A stretch of 49,014 nucleotides of DNA from assembly GCA_937927685.1 (NCBI GenBank), contig CALBSC010000043.1, positions 1-49,014 of the forward strand. The letters are read 5' to 3'. The stretch is from an uncultured Burkholderiales bacterium. GTDB lineage: Bacteria > Pseudomonadota > Gammaproteobacteria > Burkholderiales > Burkholderiaceae_C. The notes below the pieces were generated by a model. That model was not told where the DNA came from. It saw nothing but the letters and a program-made list of their open reading frames with translations, and searched no databases. Below are positions 1 through 7,688 of the stretch, piece by piece (positions within the stretch are counted from its first letter, which is position 1; each line of letters begins with the position of its first letter). The position numbers and the translations under genes are program-made.

Positions 1-179
1 GGCGTGCCGATGATGCCGCGCGTCTTCACCAGTTCGCGCCAGGGCGGAACGCCGCACTTGACGAAAAAGTTCAGGGACGAGGCATCCATCCACTTGGAAA
101 AATTGGGGAAGAACACGATGCCTGCGGGATCGCAGTCACCGAACATCACTTCCACTTCATACACAACGGTTTTGGACAT
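1..179 (-). CDS. Acyl-CoA thioesterase, 4-hydroxybenzoyl-CoA thioesterase family (partial, N-terminal 59 codons)
   Basis: The reading frame starts at the ATG at 179 on the minus strand and runs off the left edge, so only the N-terminus is present. It carries the hot-dog-fold signature GDCDPAGIVFFPNF at residues 14-27; Asp17 sits where the catalytic aspartate of 4-hydroxybenzoyl-CoA thioesterases lies. The family hydrolyses aromatic or other acyl-CoA thioesters to free acids. It is the last visible gene of a minus-strand operon with a CoA ligase, crotonase, thiolase and SDR. Its likely role, by inference, is release of the shortened aromatic acid from CoA or relief of CoA trapping. No strong ribosome binding site is visible. 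The substrate cannot be set from sequence. Confidence 0.8.
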   Translation of the reverse strand, partial: MSKTVVYEVEVMFGDCDPAGIVFFPNFSKWMDASSLNFFVKCGVPPWRELVKTRGIIGT

Positions 180-228
180 GGTCTGGGATAGGCGAGGGTG
201 TTGGAGGGAGTGTGCCGCTTGAGGCTCA

Positions 229-993
229 TCAGCGCGGCGCCATGCGCAGTGCGCCATCGAGTCGGATGGTTTCGCCGTTCAGGTGGTTGTTCTGCACGAT
301 GTGCACCGCCAGTTCAGCAAACTCCTCGGGCTTGCCCAACCGTGAGGGGAAGGGGATGCTCGCCGCCAGGGACTGCTGCACCGGCTCGGGCAAGGTTTTC
401 ATGAGCGGCGTGGAGAAGAGGCCGGGCGCGATGGTGCACACGCGGATTCCGTGCTGAGCGAGGTCGCGCGCCATCGGCAAGGTCATGCCCACCACGCCCG
501 CCTTGGACGCGCTGTAGGCTTGCTGGCCCACCTGTCCGTCGTAGGCGGCCACCGAAGCGGTGAACACCATCACGCCACGCGCGCCGTCTTCCAGGGGTTC
601 AAGTTGGGCGCAAGCAGCGGCAAAGAGACGCGCCGCGTTGTAGGTGCCGATGAGGTTGACGTTGATCACCTTGGCAAAGTCCTCTAGGGACGCTGCGTGA
701 CCGTCCTTGCCCACCACGCGCTTGGCGGTGCCGATCCCGGCAATTTGCATCAGGATGCGCGCCGGGCCATGGGCGGCTGCAGCGGTCCCGATCGCCTGGG
801 CCATGCTGTCCGGGTCGGACACGTTGCACGCCACCGCCATGCCGCCAATGTCTTTGGCCACGCGCTGGGCGTTGTCCAGGTTGAGATCGAGCACGGCCAC
901 GCGAGCACCCAGGCGGGCCAGTTCACGTGCCGTGGCTTCACCCAGCCCGGACCCACCGCCGGTGACCAGGGCTGCTGTTCCTTGAATGTTCAT
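229..993 (-). CDS. SDR-family 3-hydroxyacyl-CoA dehydrogenase
   Basis: This 254-residue short-chain dehydrogenase has the NAD-binding motif TGGGSGLG at residues 11-18, an NVNLIG segment near 111-116 and the catalytic Ser147, Tyr160 and Lys164 (YSASK). The length and C-terminal part (IPFPSRLGKPEEFAELAVHI) resemble type-2 3-hydroxyacyl-CoA dehydrogenases of the HSD17B10 kind. The start at 993 is chosen because AAAGGA lies about nine bases upstream; a longer frame reaching 1050 would run into the thiolase stop. It lies 34 bp downstream of the thiolase gene. In this operon it would oxidise the 3-hydroxyacyl-CoA made by the crotonase to the 3-ketoacyl-CoA cut by the thiolase. That substrate is inferred. 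Confidence 0.85.
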   Translation of the reverse strand: MNIQGTAALVTGGGSGLGEATARELARLGARVAVLDLNLDNAQRVAKDIGGMAVACNVSDPDSMAQAIGTAAAAHGPARILMQIAGIGTAKRVVGKDGHAASLEDFAKVINVNLIGTYNAARLFAAACAQLEPLEDGARGVMVFTASVAAYDGQVGQQAYSASKAGVVGMTLPMARDLAQHGIRVCTIAPGLFSTPLMKTLPEPVQQSLAASIPFPSRLGKPEEFAELAVHIVQNNHLNGETIRLDGALRMAPR

Positions 994-1027
994 GAGAGAG
1001 GTCCTTTCAATGCGCGGGTTCGACGGT

Positions 1028-2278
1028 TCAGGCCGCCTCGGGGTTTTCAATCAACAGGGCAATGCCTTGTCCGCCCCCCACGCAGGCACTGGAGATGCCC
1101 CAGCGCAGCCGGGCGCGCCGCAGTTCGCGTGCGAGGGTGAGGGTCAGCCGAACGCCGGTGGCGGCCAGCGGATGACCCAATGCAATCGCGCCACCATTGA
1201 CGTTGAGGCGTGACAGGTCCAGTCCCAGATCGCGGCCCACCGCCAGGGTCTGGGCCCCTTGGGCCTCGTTGATTTCAAAGCGGCCGATCTGGTCGAGCGT
1301 CATGCCGGTGCGCTCAAGCAACAAGCGAATGGCTGGCGCCGGGCCGATGCCCATGATCTCGGGCGGCACGCCCACCACGGCTGCGGCGACCACGCGCGCC
1401 ATTGCCCCATGGGGGTGTGATTTGGCGTAGGCCCCGGAGGTCACCACACACGCGGCGGCTGCATCGACCAGGGCCGAGCTGTTGCCACCGGTCTGCACAC
1501 CACCCTCGTAGACCGGTTTCAACTTGGCCAGCACCTCGATGGGGGACACGCGCGGGTGTGTGTCCTGATTCACTTCCGTGATCTTGCCTTGCAGGCGAAT
1601 ACCGCGCGGCTTGTAACCGTCGATCTCGAATTTTTCGCTGATCACCGGAACAATTTCACCCGCATGAAAACCACTCTGTTGCGCGGCCACCGCTTTGGCA
1701 AACGAGTCGCTGGCAAAGGCATCCACGTCCTCACGCGTGATGCCGTACTGCTTGGCCAGGTTCTCGGCGGTCTGGATCATGTTGATGCCGGCGGCCGGGT
1801 CTTTCAGCGCTTCCCACATGTAGTCCTTGAAACCCACGGGTGCGCCCAGCTTGAAGCCGGTGCGATGGTCGAAGGCAGCAATGGGGTTGCGCGTCATGCT
1901 CTCGGTGCCCACCACCAGAGCGGCATCGGTCAGGCCGCCCTGAATTTGTTCGGCCGCCTGGCGGAACAATTCAAAGCCGGTGCCGCAAATGCGTTGTGCC
2001 ATCTGGGCGGGCACGTGCATCGGCACCCCGGCATACAAGCCAATGTGACGCGGCAGGAAGAACTGGTCAAAGTCGCCGGGCGCCATGTTGCCGGCGATGA
2101 CCGAGCCGATGTCGCAGGCGGGTACACCCGCACGCTTGAGCGCTTCACGGGCGGCCTTGATGCCCAGATCGGTTGGGGAGATGTGGCCCAGCGCGCCACA
2201 GTAGTCGACCTGGGGGGTACGCACGCCGTCGTGCATCCAGACATCATCGAAAGCATTGAACAAGCCGCGGGTGGTCAT
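1028..2278 (-). CDS. Thiolase (acetyl-CoA acyltransferase)
   Basis: This 416-residue protein is a thiolase-superfamily enzyme. The nucleophilic cysteine is Cys98 in QRICGTGFE, the NEA motif appears in INEAQGAQ, the active-site His369 is in GHPLAATG and the second cysteine Cys399 is in CVGGGQG. Thiolases of this degradative type cleave 3-ketoacyl-CoA with CoA to acetyl-CoA and an acyl-CoA two carbons shorter. The gene lies 17 bp after the CoA ligase stop and before the SDR gene, so a coherent beta-oxidation operon is likely. With a cinnamate-like substrate the product would be a benzoyl-CoA derivative, which is inference. The N-terminus is somewhat divergent (DDVWMHDGVRTP in place of the usual VxxxRTP start). 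Confidence 0.9.
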   Translation of the reverse strand: MTTRGLFNAFDDVWMHDGVRTPQVDYCGALGHISPTDLGIKAAREALKRAGVPACDIGSVIAGNMAPGDFDQFFLPRHIGLYAGVPMHVPAQMAQRICGTGFELFRQAAEQIQGGLTDAALVVGTESMTRNPIAAFDHRTGFKLGAPVGFKDYMWEALKDPAAGINMIQTAENLAKQYGITREDVDAFASDSFAKAVAAQQSGFHAGEIVPVISEKFEIDGYKPRGIRLQGKITEVNQDTHPRVSPIEVLAKLKPVYEGGVQTGGNSSALVDAAAACVVTSGAYAKSHPHGAMARVVAAAVVGVPPEIMGIGPAPAIRLLLERTGMTLDQIGRFEINEAQGAQTLAVGRDLGLDLSRLNVNGGAIALGHPLAATGVRLTLTLARELRRARLRWGISSACVGGGQGIALLIENPEAA

Positions 2279-2295
2279 GATGGACGATCCAAATT

Positions 2296-4149
2296 TCAGA
2301 GCTGGGGTTTGAGGATGACATGCAGGCGGTCCTCATGCAGGGCCGCCACGGTGTCAGCGCGGTGCGCGAGCACGGCACGCTGGTTGATCGAGCCTTTGTC
2401 CGTGATTTCGCCTCGATCGATGGTGGGCGCTTCCGACAACAGGCACAGACGCGCAATGCGGTTGGCGCTGCCGGTGGCGCTGCGCGCCAGTTCGTTCACC
2501 AGATTCTGGAAAAAGCGCAGTACCGGCGCGCTGCCGAGGACGTCGGCCAACGACGCTTCAGCGGGCAACCCGGCCAGGTTGCGCACCGCCGGCGTGGGAA
2601 ACACCATGGCGCCCACTTCCTTCAGGTTCAGCCCGGTGATCACCACGTCCTGGATGTAGGGGGCGCCGGCGGCGATGATCTTGCCGCGCATCGGTCCCAC
2701 AGACACGAAGGTGCCGGTGGCGAGTTTGAAGTCTTCGGCAATGCGCCCGTCAAACTTCAGGCCCAGGTGCACGTCGGTCTCGTCGATCCATTTGACGGCG
2801 TCACCCGTCTTGAAGAAGCCTTCTTCGTCAAATGCCTCGGCGGTTTCCTGGGGCGCGCGCCAGTAGCCCGGCGTGATGTTGGGGCCGCGGTAGCGCACCT
2901 CGGTCTTGCCGTCCATGTCGACCAGCTTGAGCTCCAGGCCCGGCGTGGGCACGCCCAGATCGCCGGCGCGCACATGGGGGCTGGTCACGAAGATGCCAAA
3001 GGGCCCGGACTCGGTCATTCCCAGGCCCGTGCTCATCACGATGCGCTCGCCAATCTCACGCTCTTGCGATTCATACAGACTGTCCCAGATGGGTTGTGCC
3101 AGCGCAGCACCCGCGTAGAAGAACATGTTCACGCGCGAGAGCAGGGTCTTGCGCAGCGCGTCGTCGGTTTTCATGGCCTGCGCAATGGCTTCGAAGCCGG
3201 TGGGCACGTTGAAGTAGACCGTGGGCGCCACCTCGCGCAGGTTGCGCAAGGTTTCGTGCATGAGCGCGGGCGTGGGCTTGCCGTCGTCAATAAACAGCGT
3301 GCCACCGTGGTAGAGCACCATGCCAAAGTTGTGGTTGCCGCCAAAGGTGTGATTCCAGGGCAGCCAGTCCACCAGCACCAACTCGCCTTGGGCCAGCACC
3401 GGCATGGACTGCGCCATTTGCTGCTGGTTGGCGCACCACATGCGCTGGGTGTTGATGACCGCCTTGGGCAGCTTGGTGGAACCGCTGGTGAAGAGGAATT
3501 TGGCGATGGTGTCCGGTCCGGTCGCTGCCATGGCGGCATCGACAGCGGCGGTGGCGTGTGTGTTGCACAAATCGGCAAAGCGCGTGACCGTGCGTCCTTC
3601 CACGTTACCCTCCTGCAACACCACTTCCATGTCGGCCGGCACGGCGGCCTGGATGGCTTTGGCATAACGCGCATCACTCGCGAACACCAGGCCCGGTGTC
3701 ACGGTGCGGAGCACATGCTTGAGTTTGTCGTAGTCCTGGCTGACCAGCGAGTAGGGGGGGGAGACCGGTACAAAGGGAATGCCCGCCACCAGACAGCCCA
3801 GACTGAGCAGGGCGTGCTCCAGGCTGTTCTCACTCAGGATGGCCACCGGGCGTTCAACGCTCAGCCCCCGGTTGATGAGTGACTGTGCAATGTTGCGCGC
3901 TGTGCCCCAGGCTTCGCCAAAGCTCACGTGCCGCCAGTCGCCGAGTTGGCCGTCGGCCTGCTTCACGCGACGCGCCAACAGGGTGCGGTCCGGGGCTGCC
4001 TGAGCCCAGTGGCGCAAGCGATCGGTGATGCGATCAGGAAAGCCCTCCAGGGGCTGTTCGGCCATCAGGTAGCGTGTGCCGGGGACGCCATCGCGCAGGT
4101 GCACGCGGGTGACGCCAAATTCGAGCGGGCGAAAGCGGGGGGCGGTCAT
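2296..4149 (-). CDS. fcs: Feruloyl-CoA synthetase-like acyl-CoA ligase (AMP-forming)
   Basis: This 617-residue ANL-family adenylating enzyme has the phosphate-binding motif TSGSTKLPKA at residues 221-230, the A5-like segment STGLGMTESGP at 373-383, FKTGD at 446-450 and the hinge segment FDGRIAEDFKLATGTFV at 467-483. The KLPKAVINTQRM and GRIAEDFKLATGT sequences are those I associate with feruloyl-CoA synthases rather than fatty-acyl ligases. The reaction is a hydroxycinnamate plus ATP and CoA to the CoA thioester, AMP and pyrophosphate, in the cytoplasm. It follows the crotonase gene by 38 bp. A run of eight C on the coding strand (plus-strand G run near 3754-3761) lies within the gene. Exact substrate (ferulate, coumarate, hydrocinnamate) is not determinable. 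Confidence 0.85.
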   Translation of the reverse strand: MTAPRFRPLEFGVTRVHLRDGVPGTRYLMAEQPLEGFPDRITDRLRHWAQAAPDRTLLARRVKQADGQLGDWRHVSFGEAWGTARNIAQSLINRGLSVERPVAILSENSLEHALLSLGCLVAGIPFVPVSPPYSLVSQDYDKLKHVLRTVTPGLVFASDARYAKAIQAAVPADMEVVLQEGNVEGRTVTRFADLCNTHATAAVDAAMAATGPDTIAKFLFTSGSTKLPKAVINTQRMWCANQQQMAQSMPVLAQGELVLVDWLPWNHTFGGNHNFGMVLYHGGTLFIDDGKPTPALMHETLRNLREVAPTVYFNVPTGFEAIAQAMKTDDALRKTLLSRVNMFFYAGAALAQPIWDSLYESQEREIGERIVMSTGLGMTESGPFGIFVTSPHVRAGDLGVPTPGLELKLVDMDGKTEVRYRGPNITPGYWRAPQETAEAFDEEGFFKTGDAVKWIDETDVHLGLKFDGRIAEDFKLATGTFVSVGPMRGKIIAAGAPYIQDVVITGLNLKEVGAMVFPTPAVRNLAGLPAEASLADVLGSAPVLRFFQNLVNELARSATGSANRIARLCLLSEAPTIDRGEITDKGSINQRAVLAHRADTVAALHEDRLHVILKPQL

Positions 4150-4187
4150 GACGGTCTCCTCGGAGCGATGGGGTGCTTGAGTGCTGA

Positions 4188-5000
4188 TCAGCGCTTTTGA
4201 ACTTTGGCCGCCTTGCCTTCCAGGAAGGCACGCACGCGGGCCTTGGCTTCAGGGGCGGACTGCGCAATCGACGAGATCAGGGCTTCGGTGAAGAACCCGT
4301 GATCAGCCGGCTGTTCGGCAATGCGCGGCAGCGCATGCATCAAGGCAAAGTTGGTCAGCGGCGCGTTGGTGGCAATGCGTTGCGCCAGTTCCAGCGCCTT
4401 GGCCAGCGAGGCGCCGGCTTCCACCAGGTATTGGGCAAATCCCACGCGCTCGCCCTCGGTCGCGTCGTAGACGCGACCGGTCAGCATCATGTCGGTCATG
4501 CGCGCGGCGCCAATCAATTTGGGCACGCGCACCGAACCGCCTCCGCCGACAAAAATGCCCCGTGTGCCCTCGGGCAAGGCGTAAAAGGTGGAGGCATCGG
4601 CCACACGGATGTGGCAGGCACTGGCCAGCTCCAGGCCGCCGCCCACCACGGCACCATGCAGGGCGGCGACGACCGGCACGCGACCTTGCTCCACGGCATT
4701 GAGGGCCACGTGCCAGCTGCGCGAGTGGTGCACGCCTTCACCGGCATCACGCTCTTTGAGTTCGGACAGGTCCAGGCCGGCGCAGAAATGGTCGCCTTCA
4801 CCATGCACCACCGCGGCGCGGGCCTCGTCGGGCAGGTTCTGGAACACGTCGCGCAGCGCTTCAATCAAGCCATCGCTCAGGGCATTGCGCTTGGCAGGGC
4901 GGCACAGCCGGACCACGGCAACGGCGCCTTGCATGTCCAGCACAACGCCTTGCTGGGCGGCACGTTCAATGGCGGGGTGGAGGGCGGAAGTGGTGGACAT
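4188..5000 (-). CDS. Enoyl-CoA hydratase/isomerase (crotonase family)
   Basis: This 270-residue crotonase-fold protein shows HFCAGLDL at 71-78 and GAVVGGGLELA at 116-126, the two strands forming the oxyanion hole. Both acidic positions of true hydratases are present: Glu124 (in GGGLEL) and Glu144 (in LPEGTRGIF). It is the first gene of the minus-strand operon and would hydrate a cinnamoyl-type enoyl-CoA. Because thiolase and SDR genes follow, a beta-oxidative route is favoured over the one-step hydratase/lyase route to vanillin-type aldehydes; that is inference. No Shine-Dalgarno sequence precedes the ATG at 5000, so the start, and possibly leaderless translation, are uncertain. A later in-frame ATG codes Met23. 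Confidence 0.85.
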   Translation of the reverse strand: MSTTSALHPAIERAAQQGVVLDMQGAVAVVRLCRPAKRNALSDGLIEALRDVFQNLPDEARAAVVHGEGDHFCAGLDLSELKERDAGEGVHHSRSWHVALNAVEQGRVPVVAALHGAVVGGGLELASACHIRVADASTFYALPEGTRGIFVGGGGSVRVPKLIGAARMTDMMLTGRVYDATEGERVGFAQYLVEAGASLAKALELAQRIATNAPLTNFALMHALPRIAEQPADHGFFTEALISSIAQSAPEAKARVRAFLEGKAAKVQKR

Positions 5001-5023
5001 GGCAGGAATTGGGAAGTCCCAAA

Positions 5024-5042
5024 TGGTTATGTTTGATAACCA
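5024..5042. promoter_or_regulatory. Palindromic operator upstream of the CoA-ligase operon
   Basis: TGGTTAT-GTTTG-ATAACCA is a perfect 7-bp inverted repeat with a 5-bp spacer, 24 bp upstream of the crotonase start. The size fits a dimeric winged-helix repressor. MarR-family regulators that sense hydroxycinnamoyl-CoA control such operons in other bacteria, so a MarR site is a reasonable guess. No regulator gene is in the window. Confidence 0.55.
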
Positions 5043-5072
5043 TATTGTCCTGGCGCGTGTTCAACCCCCATC

Positions 5073-5086
5073 TAGGGATAACCCTA
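5073..5086. promoter_or_regulatory. Second dyad, TAGGG-ATAA-CCCTA
   Basis: A 5-bp inverted repeat with a 4-bp spacer lies 30 bp upstream of the larger palindrome in the same 121-bp gap. On the minus strand a TTGATA hexamer stands a few bases before it, at about the place of a -35 element, but no convincing -10 follows. It may be a second regulator site or part of the promoter. Confidence 0.3.
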
Positions 5087-5121
5087 AACCTGTATCAAGA
5101 GAGCGCTTTTGTATTCAGGGG

Positions 5122-5757
5122 TCAGGAGGCTTGGCCCGACGCTGGCGGCGGCAGGTCCGCCGGCCGGGGAGGCTTAGCCCGGGGGGGCTTGCTGGTGTGC
5201 ACCACCAACGTGGCCTTGGCCATATCGCCCGCCAGCAGGTCCGGCACGGCCTTGAGCGTGCGGTCCACGCATTGTTCAATCGCGATGCGCTGATCAAGCG
5301 AGGGTTTTTGCAGCACCCAATGGATGACCTCGGACTTCACCCCCGGGTGGCCAATGCCCAGGCGCAGGCGCCAGTACTGGTCGGTGCCCAGTTGGGCGTG
5401 GATGTCGCGCAGACCGTTGTGACCCGCGTGGCTGCCACCCAACTTCAGTTTGGCCTGGCCCGGCACGACGTCGAGTTCGTCGTGCACCACCAGAATCTCT
5501 TGCGGGCTGATCTTGAAAAACCGCGCCAGGGCGGCCACCGATTTGCCCGAGAGGTTCATGAACGTCTGCGGCTCCAGTAGCCAGACGTTCTCACCCTGGA
5601 TCTGGGTGCGCGCCACCAGCCCGTGGTAGCCCCGGTCCAGGTTGAGTGACACGCCGAGTTGGCGGGCCAGGGCGTCAATCCACCAGAAACCGGCATTGTG
5701 GCGGGTATCCTCGTACTGGGGGCCCGGGTTGCCCAGGCCGACAAACAATCTGATCAT
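5122..5757 (-). CDS. pth: Peptidyl-tRNA hydrolase
   Basis: This 211-residue protein matches bacterial Pth: GLGNPGPQYEDTRHNAGF at residues 7-24 contains Asn10 and the catalytic His20, then TFMNLSGKSV, VVHDELD and the GGSHAGHNGLRDI segment that binds the tRNA acceptor stem. It frees tRNA from prematurely released peptidyl-tRNA and is normally essential. The C-terminal 25 residues are a proline-rich extension (KPPRAKPPRPADLPPP) not needed for the fold. The gene is transcribed towards the catabolic operon, 121 bp away, and diverges from the carbonic anhydrase gene across a 127-bp gap. It is housekeeping and unrelated in function to its neighbours. Confidence 0.97.
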   Translation of the reverse strand: MIRLFVGLGNPGPQYEDTRHNAGFWWIDALARQLGVSLNLDRGYHGLVARTQIQGENVWLLEPQTFMNLSGKSVAALARFFKISPQEILVVHDELDVVPGQAKLKLGGSHAGHNGLRDIHAQLGTDQYWRLRLGIGHPGVKSEVIHWVLQKPSLDQRIAIEQCVDRTLKAVPDLLAGDMAKATLVVHTSKPPRAKPPRPADLPPPASGQAS

Positions 5758-5834
5758 GGCAGGGGATTATCCGGGAGCCAGCGCCCAGCCGGATTAAAGG
5801 TTCTGTGTCGTCGAACCGATACATCTGCAGTCTC

Positions 5835-5847
5835 CTCCTGGCAGGAG
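5835..5847. promoter_or_regulatory. 13-bp dyad in the leader of the carbonic anhydrase gene
   Basis: CTCCTG-G-CAGGAG is a perfect 6-bp inverted repeat around one base, 37 bp upstream of the carbonic anhydrase start. It could be an operator in the divergent pth/carbonic anhydrase gap. Such short dyads also arise by chance. Confidence 0.2.
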
Positions 5848-5884
5848 TCGCTGTTGGCGTCCTGTCACCTTAAGGAATACGGTC

Positions 5885-7147
5885 ATGCAAAAAATCAAAG
5901 AAATCATCAAAAAGTATCTACGAGCCGCGCTGGAGTTCATTCTGATCGCTGCGCTCGTTGCTGCCGGTGGCTTTGCCTACTGGAACTTCGCCGGTAAAAA
6001 GCACCTGGTGCACGAAATCGCCGAACTCACCGAGCAGGTCGAGGACGCCGAGCACGAGACGGAAAAGGTCAAGGAAGCGCTGGAAGAGTCGGAGAAATCC
6101 CTGCAGGCGCTCGAGGACAAGCAGCATGAGTTCGAAGCGGTGAAGTCCGCGTTTGCCAACGGGGTGTTGCTGCAAGACATTGAAACGCTCTACAAGGCAC
6201 AAAAATCGCTGTCCACCGAGCGCCAGGTGGGGTTGGCTGCGCTGCGCCTGCTGACCAAAGGGGCGGAGGATCCGGACACGGTGGCCGCTTTCGAAAAATC
6301 GCTCGAGATGGCGGAGTGGAACACCCGCCTGCAATCCGTGTGTGCAGCCCAGAATGCCCTGGCAGCTGCTGGCCAGAAGGTCAACATGTTGTCCGAGTGC
6401 CAGCGCAAGGCACCCGCCAAGGACAGCAAGGACAAAGAGGCCGAGTCCAAGGACAAACATGCCAAGAAAGAGGGCGACAAGGGCCACGACGTGCATTGGG
6501 GCTATGAGGGCGACAACGGCCCCGAGCACTGGGGTGACAACTTCCCCATCTGCGCCAAGGGCAAGAAGCAGTCACCGCTGAATATTGTCGGCCCCTTCGA
6601 AAAGGGCAAGGACACCATTGCCGTGGCTTACAAGGAAGGCCCGCTGAAGATGCTCAACAATGGCCACACCATCCAGGTCAACGTGGAGCCGGGTAGCAAG
6701 CTCACCATCAACAAGGAAGAGTTCGACCTGCTGCAGTTCCACTTCCATCGGCCCAGCGAAGAACAGATCGATGGCAAGAACTCCGCCATGGTTGCCCACT
6801 TTGTGCACAAGAGCGCTGCTGGCAAATTGGCGGTGATTGGGGTGTTGCTCAACGAGGGCAAGGACAACGCCGCCATCAAGACCCTGTGGGCCAATCTGCC
6901 GCCCAAGGAAGGCGAGGAGTTCGTGCCTGCCAAAGTGAAGTTCAACCCCGGTCAGATGCTGCCGTCGTCGCTCTCTTATTACGCCTACGAGGGGTCGCTG
7001 ACCACGCCGCCGTGTACCGAGGGGGTCAACTTCTACATCCTCAAGACCCCGGTGGACATGTCCAAGGCGCAGTTGGCCAAGTTCCCCTACAAGCTCAATG
7101 CCCGTCCGGTGCAAAGCCTGAACGGCCGCAAGATCAGCGCAGATTGA
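5885..7147 (+). CDS. Membrane-anchored coiled-coil alpha-carbonic anhydrase
   Basis: The 420-residue product has three parts. A signal-anchor helix (ALEFILIAALVAAGGFAYWNF, about residues 15-35) follows a basic start. A long helical region rich in Glu, Lys and Leu (about 40-175) looks like coiled coil and ends in a Lys/Asp/Glu linker. Residues about 203-420 form an alpha-class carbonic anhydrase. The zinc ligands His286, His288 (QFHFH) and His305 (AHFVH) are present, as is the LTTPPC active-site segment. It interconverts CO2 and bicarbonate, presumably at the periplasmic face since the anchor is N-terminal. Typical bacterial alpha-class enzymes are about 220-250 residues with a cleaved signal, so the coiled-coil stalk is unusual. 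AAGGA precedes the ATG by 10 bases. A bidirectional terminator follows. Confidence 0.9.
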   Translation: MQKIKEIIKKYLRAALEFILIAALVAAGGFAYWNFAGKKHLVHEIAELTEQVEDAEHETEKVKEALEESEKSLQALEDKQHEFEAVKSAFANGVLLQDIETLYKAQKSLSTERQVGLAALRLLTKGAEDPDTVAAFEKSLEMAEWNTRLQSVCAAQNALAAAGQKVNMLSECQRKAPAKDSKDKEAESKDKHAKKEGDKGHDVHWGYEGDNGPEHWGDNFPICAKGKKQSPLNIVGPFEKGKDTIAVAYKEGPLKMLNNGHTIQVNVEPGSKLTINKEEFDLLQFHFHRPSEEQIDGKNSAMVAHFVHKSAAGKLAVIGVLLNEGKDNAAIKTLWANLPPKEGEEFVPAKVKFNPGQMLPSSLSYYAYEGSLTTPPCTEGVNFYILKTPVDMSKAQLAKFPYKLNARPVQSLNGRKISAD

Positions 7148-7232
7148 GCCGCTGACGGCGGTGATCCGGGGGCAAACTGGTGGCTATTCGCCGGCGGTCC
7201 TCCCCCTGATCAGCGTACCGGATCAGGCCCAT

Positions 7233-7268
7233 AAAAAAACCTTCTGCAGTAATGCAGAAGGTTTTTTT
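7233..7268. terminator. Bidirectional rho-independent terminator
   Basis: A-rich run, stem CCTTCTGCA, loop GTAA, stem TGCAGAAGG and then seven T. It serves the carbonic anhydrase gene on the plus strand and fliN on the minus strand. A second dyad, CCTGATC/GATCAGG with a 9-base loop at 7205-7227, lies just before it. Confidence 0.95.
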
Positions 7269-7323
7269 GTGGGTCAGCGAAGAAGAGCGGGCGCTGGCCT
7301 GGGGCCAGCGATGCGCTCAACCA

Positions 7324-7674
7324 TCACAAGGACTTCAGGCGCTCCGTGGACGGAACCACGCGTGTGAGGCGGATGCCGTAGCGGTCATTGACCAGCACCA
7401 CTTCCCCCTGTGCCACCACGGTGTTGTTCACCAGCAGATCGAGGGGTTCACCGGCAATGCGGTCGAGTTCCACCACGCTGCCCTGGGTCAGACGCATCAA
7501 ATCCTTGATTTTGATTTGTGCACGACCGACTTCGATGGACAGCGAAACGGAAATGTTTTGCAGCACATCGGCGTTGATATTGCCCGGATGGCTGACTTGA
7601 AAGTCTTGAGCGGTCGGATTGGGTTCGGTCTCGCCGGCTTCGCCCGAATCGTTGAGTTCAGTGGTGTCGTTCAT
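7324..7674 (-). CDS. fliN: Flagellar motor switch protein FliN
   Basis: This 116-residue protein carries the SpoA/SURF domain from about residue 40 to the end (NISVSLSIEVGRAQIKIKDLMRLTQGSVVELDR, then NNTVVAQGEVVLVNDRYGIRLT). FliN forms the lower part of the cytoplasmic C-ring with FliM and takes part in switching and in docking FliH-FliI export complexes. The N-terminal 35 residues are acidic and low in complexity. It is the last gene of fliK-fliL-fliM-fliN, 14 bp after fliM, and is followed by a strong terminator. The usual downstream fliOPQR genes are therefore not linked here. Confidence 0.97.
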   Translation of the reverse strand: MNDTTELNDSGEAGETEPNPTAQDFQVSHPGNINADVLQNISVSLSIEVGRAQIKIKDLMRLTQGSVVELDRIAGEPLDLLVNNTVVAQGEVVLVNDRYGIRLTRVVPSTERLKSL

Positions 7675-7688
7675 GTTGAATTCCTAGA

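Noticed and set aside
2320..3882. Long plus-strand frame of 520 residues opposite the CoA ligase
   Set aside because: It lies entirely antisense to a well-supported ligase and has His/Gly/Arg-rich composition typical of the reverse complement of GC-rich coding DNA, with no domain.
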